In this document: piece by piece, positions 15,609-21,072 of the stretch
Layout of the letters: the number at the start of each line of letters is the position of its first letter
Position numbering within the stretch: position 1 is the first letter of the stretch
Virus record (IMG/VR): IMGVR_UViG_3300042880_000544
Location: 1 to 26,800 of that record
Strand: one strand, 5' to 3'
DNA length: 26,800 bases
Source of the DNA: a virus
Notes under the pieces: generated by a model
The model's database searches: none
What the model was told of the DNA's origin: nothing
Seen by the model: the letters and a program-made list of their open reading frames with translations, nothing else
Position numbers and translations under genes: made by a program

Positions 15609-16052
15609 ATGACAGTGAACAGCAACCTGCCCCGCGTCATCGACGCGATCAATGAGTTCGCCGACATCCAACGACGAACTACGGTGCGCGCATCGGAAAC
15701 AATCGATGCGGATTACGCCGGCAGTCAATACGCTGCGTCGGACTACGCGCGCCGAATTCTGGCCGTTGCACCTGAATGCCTGGCGGCCTGCACGGGCGGC
15801 GATCTTGCGCTCGCAGCCGAAATGGCCGGGAGGATGCTGATGCTGTCGAGGCTGCTTGAGCAGCGCGCTCTTGCGGGTGTCGAGAGGCGGTCGTCCGCTC
15901 AGAAAGCGGTGCTTCTGTTCGCGACCAACATCCCGAAACCGAAAGAAGACAAAGGACGGCGATCCATCGACCTCGCCAAAGTGCAGGAGCAGTCATTTCG
16001 CCGTCGCAGGATCAAGCGTCAAGACAAGGACGCCCGGCCAGACGCGCACTGA
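15609..16052 (+). CDS. Hypothetical phage protein, last gene of the rightward arm
   Basis: This 147-residue protein is measured from ATG 15609; a GTG at 15600 in the same frame is an alternative, and neither has a clear ribosome binding site. The sequence is mainly helical, with Ala-rich helices at about residues 40-95 (SDYARRILAVAPECLAA, AEMAGRMLMLSRLLEQRAL) and a strongly basic C-terminal tail (SFRRRRIKRQDKD). I do not recognise a family. Its last 41 bases overlap the end of a gene on the other strand (16012-16245), and its stop codon forms part of a perfect inverted repeat at 16043-16067. Confidence 0.6.
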   Translation: MTVNSNLPRVIDAINEFADIQRRTTVRASETIDADYAGSQYAASDYARRILAVAPECLAACTGGDLALAAEMAGRMLMLSRLLEQRALAGVERRSSAQKAVLLFATNIPKPKEDKGRRSIDLAKVQEQSFRRRRIKRQDKDARPDAH

Positions 16053-16245
16053 TCTCCTCAGTGCGCGCGGCGTCCACAATCTTCGACGGGTTGGTCTTCG
16101 CCAGGATGCGCAGCGTGATCGCGACATAGGTTTCGACCTGCGCCCAGGCTTGCTCATCGATGTCGATGCAGTGCGGTCTGAACTTCAGCATCGCATCGAT
16201 GATGTCGGCCCGGATGGCATCGACCGTCGACCGGGCGCGCGTCAC
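16012..16245 (-). CDS. Hypothetical protein, last gene of the leftward operon
   Basis: This 77-residue protein starts at GTG 16245, overlapping the stop of the gene before it as GTGA. The sequence is helical (STVDAIRADIIDAMLKF, then AWAQVETYVAITLRILAK) with no motif I recognise. Overlap with its neighbour and conserved operon direction are the reasons for accepting it. Its 3' end overlaps the converging rightward gene by 41 bases. Confidence 0.6.
   Translation of the reverse strand: MTRARSTVDAIRADIIDAMLKFRPHCIDIDEQAWAQVETYVAITLRILAKTNPSKIVDAARTEEISARLAGRPCLDA
16043..16067. terminator. Perfect 10-bp stem at the junction of the converging arms (terminator-like)
   Basis: CGCGCACTGA (16043-16052), a 5-base loop TCTCC, and TCAGTGCGCG (16058-16067) pair completely. 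The left arm ends in the TGA stop of the rightward gene. Being symmetrical, the stem forms in transcripts of either strand, as expected of a two-way terminator between late and early arms. There is no T run on either side, so it is not a standard Rho-independent terminator. It may act as a pause, a processing site or with a helper protein. Confidence 0.4.
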
Positions 16246-16721
16246 TTCCAGTCCTCTTGTGTCGAGGGCGCAGGCGGTGCTGCTGCGGCGCTTTCCTTGA
16301 GCGCCTCCATCAGCTTCTCAAGGTAGTGGATCGCCTTGGCGATCTCGGTCGGCGCTTCGTCCTTGGTGCCCATGCGCATGACGTACTTCAAGGCGTTGCC
16401 GCGGTAAAATCCGATGCGCTGCTCCAGCGGCCAGGTGTCGATGACATCCCACGGCTGCGTGCCCATCGTCTTGTAGTGGTCGCCGCCTTCCTGTCGATCC
16501 CGTGCGCTCATCTGAATCTCTCCTTGTGGTGTGCCGATCCGCTTCTTGGGAAGCGGTGTCCAGGCGACTAAATTGCTGTCATCTCGCCACTCACCGAACA
16601 CGGCGACGTTGCCGCTGGTGAGGGCCATGATCTTGGTGCCGCGCGGTGGCGGCTCCGCTTGCGGATCCCGCCAGTAGACTTGCCCCGACGTGGCCGCCAT
16701 GTTCACGTTCTCGCGCGTCAT
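16242..16721 (-). CDS. DUF551-like / DUF3310 two-part protein
   Basis: This 159-residue protein starts at ATG 16721, overlapping the thyX stop as ATGA, with GGGGG just upstream. Residues about 17-60 (VYWRDPQAEPPPRGTKIM, VFGEWRDDSNLVAWTPLPKK) resemble DUF551, a small phage domain ending in a WxPLP motif. Residues 71-159 are a DUF3310 domain: GGDHYKTMGTQPWDVID, FYRGNALKYVMRMGTK and EIAKAIHYLEKLME correspond to the family pattern HY...VID...GN..KY..R.G.K...D..KA..YL. DUF3310 is often annotated as a nucleotide-kinase-like phage protein, but I know of no solid function. Its place after thyX fits nucleotide metabolism. A strong internal start at 16511 may give the DUF3310 part alone. An in-frame extension beyond 16721 would run into thyX and is rejected. 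Confidence 0.75.
   Translation of the reverse strand: MTRENVNMAATSGQVYWRDPQAEPPPRGTKIMALTSGNVAVFGEWRDDSNLVAWTPLPKKRIGTPQGEIQMSARDRQEGGDHYKTMGTQPWDVIDTWPLEQRIGFYRGNALKYVMRMGTKDEAPTEIAKAIHYLEKLMEALKESAAAAPPAPSTQEDWK
16509..16523 (-). promoter_or_regulatory. Internal ribosome binding site and start for a separate DUF3310 product
   Basis: On the minus strand AAGGAGAG lies six bases before an in-frame ATG (16509-16511). This is one of the best ribosome binding sites in the window, yet the long frame reads straight through it without a stop. Translation from here would give an 89-residue protein starting MSARDRQEGGDHYK, the usual size of a stand-alone DUF3310 protein. Two products from one gene are therefore likely. 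Confidence 0.6.
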
Positions 16722-17488
16722 GCAGCCCCCAGAACGCTCTTTTGCAGGGCCGCTGCGAAGGCCGCAACAGCGCCCCCGGTCAGGCCGTGAGTCTTCGCCA
16801 GTTCTGCGATCTGCTCTTCGCTCAACGCTTTGGGCGTGGCGGCCGGCGCCATCAACTTTTCCCACGACGCCGGGAACGCATGCTTCATCAGGTCGTTGAT
16901 TCGCCGGGCGACCTCTGCGGTCTCTTCCTGGGCGTGAGCATCAATCCGCAATTTGCACACCCGCGCCCACGCCATCAGCGACCCGGTCCAGATCCACTCC
17001 GTCATCGCGCATTGCGGCAGCACCATCCGGGCCTGCTCAGGCGCCACGCCTTCATCGATCATGTGCTGGTACAGATCGAGCGCGCGGCGAACCAGTTGCT
17101 CGCTCAGGCCCTTCCACGCCGCCTGGTGATCGACGACACCGGTCGATCCCTGCTTGGCGTTGGCTGGCCGCCCGCGCCACACTGGGGGCAACCAGAACTC
17201 GGGTTCCGAATCGACGTACCGCCGGCTCACCTCGTTTTTTACCAACCCCACCTGATGCTTATCCAACTGGCGCGCCACGAAGATCGGAGCCTTGATCCGC
17301 AACTGCGCACCGACATGCGCGAAGGGTGTCCAGTGGTCGTGGCGGGCCAGGTAGCCGAGCAGCTTGTCCTCGGCCGGTGTGAAGACCTTCGTCTCCTTGG
17401 CAAAGCTCACACGGGCTGCGTTCGCGACATCGACATCGAATCCATCGACGCGCAGCAGGGTCACTTCAGAAGGAACCAGTTTCATCAT
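16718..17488 (-). CDS. thyX: Flavin-dependent thymidylate synthase, divergent phage type
   Basis: This 256-residue enzyme would make dTMP from dUMP with methylene-tetrahydrofolate, FAD and NADPH. ThyX features are present in order: HDHWTPFAHVGAQLRIKAPIFVARQ (split over residues 50-74), the signature region RQLDKHQVGLVKNEVSRRY (73-91), and TEWIWTGSLMAWARV with LRIDAHAQEE (163-189). The usual signature is RHRxxSxNExSxRY. Here the first arginine and histidine positions read K-H-Q, and the serine that is normally two residues before the N-E pair region is not present. I recall this KHQ form from other phage ThyX proteins, so it is probably functional. About 40 extra C-terminal residues (from APAATPKALSEEQ) look like a helical add-on. 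It is coupled to both neighbours by ATGA overlaps. Confidence 0.87.
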   Translation of the reverse strand: MMKLVPSEVTLLRVDGFDVDVANAARVSFAKETKVFTPAEDKLLGYLARHDHWTPFAHVGAQLRIKAPIFVARQLDKHQVGLVKNEVSRRYVDSEPEFWLPPVWRGRPANAKQGSTGVVDHQAAWKGLSEQLVRRALDLYQHMIDEGVAPEQARMVLPQCAMTEWIWTGSLMAWARVCKLRIDAHAQEETAEVARRINDLMKHAFPASWEKLMAPAATPKALSEEQIAELAKTHGLTGGAVAAFAAALQKSVLGAA

Positions 17489-17778
17489 TCAATCCCGTGG
17501 GCGCGCTCGATCAGACGGATGATGCCGATGATGTGCAGCTTAAACATCTCGGTCGCGACCTCGCGGTCAGGAATTTCACTTAGCAAAATTGAGAGCGCGC
17601 CCGCCGTCATGTTGAAGTGCGGATCCTCTTCGATCAGTTGCCATATCGCTTCGACACTCAGAGGCACTCGTTCGTACTCGAGGGCGGCATGGAGGTAGCG
17701 GGTTTCTTCGTTGAACAGAAACCCCTCTTTGGACAGGAAGTTAACGGCTTTCTCAGCCGCATCGCGCAACACGCTCAT
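17485..17778 (-). CDS. Small hypothetical protein between MazG-like and thyX genes
   Basis: This 97-residue protein starts at ATG 17778 (MSVLRDAAEK), overlapping the preceding stop as ATGA, and ends overlapping thyX. The longer open frame upstream of 17778 runs inside the MazG-like gene and is rejected. It is a mainly helical, acidic protein (AVNFLSKEGFLFNEETRYLH; then ERVPLSVEAIWQLIEEDPHF; C-terminal FKLHIIGIIRLIERAH). No family is recognised. The tight packing between two nucleotide genes hints at a related role but proves nothing. Confidence 0.65.
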   Translation of the reverse strand: MSVLRDAAEKAVNFLSKEGFLFNEETRYLHAALEYERVPLSVEAIWQLIEEDPHFNMTAGALSILLSEIPDREVATEMFKLHIIGIIRLIERAHGIE

Positions 17779-18146
17779 CGCTTTGAAGGCTCCATGAAAG
17801 GTTTCAGGTCGGGCGCGACCCAATTGCCTGGTTTCAAAATCTTGCCGTCTGCGCGTCGCCGCACCATCCCGGTGTCCGGATCGATCTTCGCCATGTTGGA
17901 GCGCATCACCTCGGCCCACGCGCCTTCCATGTCCCACCCATGCGACAGGCCGTAGCCGATCAGCACCACGATCTGATCGATCACTGCGTCCAGGTCATCG
18001 ACCTTGCCGCCATACGCGTCCAGCCACTCGGCGTGCTCTTCCTCGATCAACGATTCGTACATCAGGATCTGCTTGTCGTTGGGCGTCCAGGTAGTCTGGC
18101 CGCACGCCTGCATGAACTCCCGCTGCTGCTCGAAAACGCTCTTCAT
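17775..18146 (-). CDS. MazG-like nucleotide pyrophosphohydrolase
   Basis: The 123 residues start at ATG 18146, with GGGAGG seven bases upstream and an ATGA overlap with the previous stop. The all-alpha NTP pyrophosphohydrolase pattern is visible. LIEEEHAEW (residues 33-41) supplies the E-x-x-E metal ligands, and DDLDAVIDQIVVLIG (50-64) supplies the second acidic helix. The C-terminal RSNMAKIDPDTG and DGKILKPGNWVAPDL (82-114) is a familiar tail of phage MazG-like proteins. Such enzymes hydrolyse dNTPs or related nucleotides to monophosphates. Here it could supply monophosphates, such as dUMP for ThyX, or remove unwanted nucleotides; the actual substrate cannot be read from the sequence. Confidence 0.8.
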   Translation of the reverse strand: MKSVFEQQREFMQACGQTTWTPNDKQILMYESLIEEEHAEWLDAYGGKVDDLDAVIDQIVVLIGYGLSHGWDMEGAWAEVMRSNMAKIDPDTGMVRRRADGKILKPGNWVAPDLKPFMEPSKR

Positions 18147-18436
18147 TTCACCTCCCGTTTGTCCAACCAATCCAACGACAGCCTGACGATGGTCGGCATC
18201 GTCAGCATGCTTGCCTGCGTGTTGCCGTGCTTCAGAGCACGCATCGTGATCGAAGAGATGACCGCCGGCGCGTAGTTGATCAGCCGGGTCTCCCTGGTCG
18301 TCGACTTCTCGCCCGCCAGCACCTCCATCAGCGTCTGGGTGGCCCGCTCTACCCGCCACGGGTACATGCCGGTGCGCTTGGCTTCGATCAGATCCAGAAC
18401 CGCGCTGCGGGCGGCCTTGCTGATCTCCTCGCTCAT
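18143..18436 (-). CDS. Hypothetical protein
   Basis: This 97-residue, mainly helical and basic protein overlaps both neighbours by ATGA. Segments include ISKAARSAVLDLIEAKRTGM, RVERATQTLMEVLAGEK and a C-terminal MPTIVRLSLDWLDKREV. I recognise no domain. Its coding status is supported by the conserved overlap pattern and by the good ribosome binding site for the next gene lying inside its end. Confidence 0.6.
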   Translation of the reverse strand: MSEEISKAARSAVLDLIEAKRTGMYPWRVERATQTLMEVLAGEKSTTRETRLINYAPAVISSITMRALKHGNTQASMLTMPTIVRLSLDWLDKREVK

Positions 18437-18657
18437 ACATGCCCCGCTCTCTCATCGTTCGCGGCCCGCGCCTGGCGAATCGCATCGGCCTTGAACTGCT
18501 GGCCCACGGCGTCTCGAAAGATGTAGAAGTCCTGGCGCAAAGCTTTCAGCCGATTGCGCAACGTGCAGACCCAGATCAGCAAGATTGCGTGCGTCGTCGT
18601 GAGCGCGAGCAGCGCGGCACCGACCCACCAGAAAGCCTGTTCGTATTCGTAGTTCAT
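18433..18657 (-). CDS. Small membrane protein
   Basis: The 74 residues include one membrane span (WWVGAALLALTTTHAILLIWV, about residues 10-30 with the aromatic edge), followed by a basic helical tail (RNRLKALRQDFYIFRDAV...). The positive side after the span suggests the C-terminal helix lies in the cytoplasm. The ATG has AGGAGAATCCG directly upstream, one of the clearest ribosome binding sites in this operon. No family is recognised; a membrane-associated early phage protein is all that can be said. Confidence 0.6.
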   Translation of the reverse strand: MNYEYEQAFWWVGAALLALTTTHAILLIWVCTLRNRLKALRQDFYIFRDAVGQQFKADAIRQARAANDERAGHV

Positions 18658-18680
18658 CGGATTCTCCTGTGCGGGGTGCG

Positions 18681-18911
18681 TCAGTCTTTGCTGGCGCTGC
18701 CCCGCTGTTGGTTGAGATACGCGGCGACATCCCTGTAGTCGGCGTACCGTTTCCCGTTGTCCACATACGTCGGCACCTTGATGTGGCCGGAGGCCGCCGT
18801 GTTCCAGATCGTGGTCTGTGCCAGCTTCAGCACGGCCGCCAGATCGGCGGTCGTGAGTCGCGGACCGTATGTGCGCAACAGGTACTGCGAGACTTCATCT
18901 TCGGTGTTCAC
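18681..18911 (-). CDS. Helix-turn-helix DNA-binding protein (AlpA/excisionase-like)
   Basis: The 76 residues are measured from GTG 18911, which overlaps the previous gene as GTGA and has GGAG about ten bases upstream. The core LTTADLAAVLKLAQTTIWNTAASGHIKVPTYVDNGKRYADYRDVAAYL (split over residues 19-66) has the layout of MerR-type small winged helix proteins: a TTxDLAAxLxxxxxTIxxxxxxG helix-turn-helix, a short wing containing KR-Y, and a final helix. Phage proteins of this size include excisionases and small transcription regulators. No integrase is visible, so I prefer an early regulator, but excision factor remains possible if the phage is temperate. Confidence 0.65.
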   Translation of the reverse strand: MNTEDEVSQYLLRTYGPRLTTADLAAVLKLAQTTIWNTAASGHIKVPTYVDNGKRYADYRDVAAYLNQQRGSASKD

Positions 18912-19048
18912 GAGATTGCTGCTCCTACGATGCACCCGACCGTGAACGCGAGCAGCACGATAGCCATCCAGGCCAGCATGATCATGCCCGCGTCCGGGCA
19001 ACCGGGTTGGGGTTGAGAATCGAAATCGTCTTGGTCGTTGTCAGACAT
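18908..19048 (-). CDS. Very small membrane protein
   Basis: This 46-residue gene begins at ATG 19048, eight bases inside the end of the helicase gene. The protein has an acidic N-terminus (MSDNDQDDFDSQPQPGCPDA) followed by a span (MIMLAWMAIVLLAFTVGCIV, residues 22-41) and ends GAAIS. The stop overlaps the GTG of the next gene. Without this gene the stretch 18912-19040 would be a gap in an otherwise gapless operon, which is part of the reason to accept it. Function unknown. Confidence 0.55.
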   Translation of the reverse strand: MSDNDQDDFDSQPQPGCPDAGMIMLAWMAIVLLAFTVGCIVGAAIS

Positions 19049-20408
19049 GCTTTTTCTCTTTCATGCGCTGCATGAGCAGCTCTTGAACGGTTGCTTTCGT
19101 TTCGCGGCGTTGCAGCACCAGTTCATCGACCGTGCCGGCGCTCACGATGTGATGCACGAACACGGGTCGGTTCAGACCAGCCTGCGCCTGGCGGGTCGGT
19201 CCGATCCGCTCAACGATCTGCTGATATTCCTCGAGGTTCCACCAGTGGCCGAACATCGCGAGGATGTTGCCGCCGTGCTGAAGGTTCAGACCGTGTCCGG
19301 CACTGGCGGGGTGGGCGGCGAGGATGGGGATCTTTCCATCGTTCCAGTCTCGGATGGTGCCGGCAGACTTGTCGAGGTGTCGCAGGCGCTTTCCGAATCG
19401 CCCCTTGAGGCGCTCAAGGTCGCTTCGGAAGTGATATGCCACCAGGACCGGCGCTCCTGCTGCTTCTTCAACGATTTCCTCAAGCGCGTCGAGCTTCGCA
19501 TCGTGGACGACCTCCCAGGCCTCATTGGAGTCGCCAATGTACGCTGCTCCGTTCGCAATTTGGAGGCACTTCATCGTCTTCGCAGCCGCCATCGACGCTT
19601 CGATCTCCTCGCCCGAGGCCAGCGTCGTGAACATCTCACGCTCCATCTCGTCGTAGGCGTTGCGCGCCGCCGCAGGCATCTGCACGCGGATCACGTTCTC
19701 GATCAGCGGTGGCAGAGCCAGATAGTCCGCCGCCTGAAGCGAGGTGCATATCGGGGCGATACGCGCCTCGATCTCAGCCTGCGCGTGAGGCAGCGGCAGC
19801 AGGCTGTATCCGTCATAGCCCTGCTTGAACCAACGGTCGGTGAACGCGGTGTAGGTCGCGCCCAGCACCTCCCGGTCAAGGAACCATGTCTGACCCCAGA
19901 GATCGATCAGACCATTGGGCGCGGGGGTGCCGGTCAGGTTGATCCACCTGGCGGACCGGTACGCTTTGGCCCCGAGCATCCCGGCGCGTTTGCCGCCCTG
20001 CCTGAGGCGAAAGGATTTCAGCTTGGTCGATTCATCGGCGACCACGGTCTTGAAGGGCCAGCGCGGACCGAGTTGCTCCACCAGCCAGCCGATGTTCTCG
20101 TAGTTCAGGGTGAGGATCTGCGAGCCACTGTGGAGGGCCGCCAGGCGCTCTTTCGGAGTGCCGACCATCGCCGCGATCTTCAGGTGCCTCAGGTGCGGCC
20201 ACTTGGCGACCTCATCGGGCCAGGTGCTTTGCGCGACCCGATAAGGGGCCAGCACCAGCACCGGGAAGACATCGTCGACCAGCGACAGCCGGTCCAGCGC
20301 GGTCAGCACCGACACGGTCTTGCCCAGTCCCATGCCGGCGAACAGCGCACCGCGGGGGTTGTCCGCGATGAACTCGATCATTCTCTCTTGATACGGTCGC
20401 AGGTTCAT
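19041..20408 (-). CDS. SNF2-type superfamily 2 DNA helicase/translocase
   Basis: This 455-residue protein is expected to move along DNA using ATP during replication or recombination. Motif Q/N-terminal LRPYQERM, Walker A AGMGLGKT (24-31), motif Ia VLVLAPYRVAQSTW, Walker B VVADESTKLK (122-131; DEST in place of DEAH), motif III LTGTPAPN (158-165) and the second lobe (PVLVAYHFRSDLERL, GHGLNLQHGGN, then QIVERIGPTRQAQ near 397-409) are all in order. Motif VI usually reads QxxxRxxRxGQ; here the last part is altered to RIGPTRQ. Phage proteins of this size commonly pair with a VRR-NUC nuclease, as here, where the upstream nuclease stop and this ATG overlap as ATGA. Confidence 0.9.
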   Translation of the reverse strand: MNLRPYQERMIEFIADNPRGALFAGMGLGKTVSVLTALDRLSLVDDVFPVLVLAPYRVAQSTWPDEVAKWPHLRHLKIAAMVGTPKERLAALHSGSQILTLNYENIGWLVEQLGPRWPFKTVVADESTKLKSFRLRQGGKRAGMLGAKAYRSARWINLTGTPAPNGLIDLWGQTWFLDREVLGATYTAFTDRWFKQGYDGYSLLPLPHAQAEIEARIAPICTSLQAADYLALPPLIENVIRVQMPAAARNAYDEMEREMFTTLASGEEIEASMAAAKTMKCLQIANGAAYIGDSNEAWEVVHDAKLDALEEIVEEAAGAPVLVAYHFRSDLERLKGRFGKRLRHLDKSAGTIRDWNDGKIPILAAHPASAGHGLNLQHGGNILAMFGHWWNLEEYQQIVERIGPTRQAQAGLNRPVFVHHIVSAGTVDELVLQRRETKATVQELLMQRMKEKKHV

Positions 20409-20674
20409 CTCGCAAACAGTCCGTCAATGCTTTCGATTGAGTCCAACACCAGCACGCACATCCCGAGGCGGCGCATCTTCTCGTGCAGTCGAGCCTGGTG
20501 CGGCGCGGGGACCGCGCCAGGCCGCTTCAGCTCCACGAACCACACCCGACCGCCTGGTAGCAGCACGATCCGGTCTGGCACGCCGCGGGTGCCGGGGCTG
20601 GTGAACTTCCACGCCTCGCCACCCGCCTCCCGCACCCGCTTGCGCAGGTACGCTTCAACGACGCTCTCCCTCAT
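20405..20674 (-). CDS. VRR-NUC domain nuclease
   Basis: The 89 residues run from ATG 20674, which overlaps the previous stop as ATGA; an in-frame GTG at 20689 has no ribosome binding site and is less likely. The compact PD-(D/E)xK nuclease core is clear: GGEAWKFTSPGTRGVPDRIVL with the first acidic residue in VPDR, then RVWFVELKRPG with ExK, and HQARLHEKMRRLGMCVLVL at the end. Stand-alone VRR-NUC proteins in phages are thought to cut branched or Holliday-type DNA. Coupling to the SNF2-type helicase suggests a helicase-nuclease pair for recombination intermediates. Confidence 0.88.
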   Translation of the reverse strand: MRESVVEAYLRKRVREAGGEAWKFTSPGTRGVPDRIVLLPGGRVWFVELKRPGAVPAPHQARLHEKMRRLGMCVLVLDSIESIDGLFAR

Positions 20675-20838
20675 TCGGTCGAGATCCACACACGGCGGGT
20701 CGACACTTCGGTGCCACCGCGCAGGTCACGCCGGTCGATCATCAGACCGGCGATGCGCGCCTGCTCAAGGGCGTCCTTCTTGGTCAGATACAGACCGAGA
20801 TCCCAGCGGATCTTGCCGAACAGGAAGGCGGCGTACAT
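20671..20838 (-). CDS. Small hypothetical protein
   Basis: These 55 residues run from ATG 20838 (MYAAFLFGKIRWDLG), with AAGG six bases upstream and seven bases after the previous stop. A longer version from ATG 20886 would add 16 residues but overlap the neighbour by 41 bases. The protein has a beta-then-helix layout (LYLTKKDALEQARIAGLM) and basic surface. No family is recognised. The stop overlaps the nuclease start as ATGA. Confidence 0.5.
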   Translation of the reverse strand: MYAAFLFGKIRWDLGLYLTKKDALEQARIAGLMIDRRDLRGGTEVSTRRVWISTE

Positions 20839-20845
20839 GGGCGCC

Positions 20846-21049
20846 TTACGACGCTTGCCGGGCGTAGCTAGCAAAGCGCGTGGCATAGCTGTCTTCCGTC
20901 GTGCGTTTCTTCTCAATGCGGTTACCCGGATGCAGGATCCACCGCCGCCCGAGGTGCTCTTTCGCGGCGCGCAGTTTCTCTTCGTTCCTTGCACGAATCT
21001 CTTCAAGGGTCGGGGGCTCGATGTAGTTCACTTCTATGCGGGGGGTCAT
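20846..21049 (-). CDS. Small basic hypothetical protein
   Basis: These 67 residues run from ATG 21049, preceded by AAGGAACTGCT, a good ribosome binding site. The N-terminal part (RIEVNYIEPPTLEEIRARN) leads into a charged helix (EEKLRAAKEHLGRRW) and ends in HPGNRIEKKRTTEDSYATRF. Short phage proteins of this style are common and unassigned. It lies directly after the polymerase gene and before the nuclease/helicase pair. Confidence 0.55.
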   Translation of the reverse strand: MTPRIEVNYIEPPTLEEIRARNEEKLRAAKEHLGRRWILHPGNRIEKKRTTEDSYATRFASYARQAS

Positions 21050-21072
21050 AGCAGTTCCTTCTGGCTGGTGGG

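Noticed and set aside
18681-18911. Helix-turn-helix protein taken as proof of a temperate phage (excisionase)
   Set aside because: Small winged helix proteins also act as plain regulators, and no integrase or attachment site is seen in the window.
20675-20689. GTG at 20689 as the start of the VRR-NUC gene
   Set aside because: No ribosome binding site precedes it; the ATG at 20674 overlaps the preceding stop as ATGA like most junctions in this operon.
19038-20867. A 609-codon open frame on the + strand opposite the helicase and nuclease genes
   Set aside because: Antisense to genes with complete helicase and nuclease motifs; Arg/His-rich low-information sequence and no ribosome binding site.
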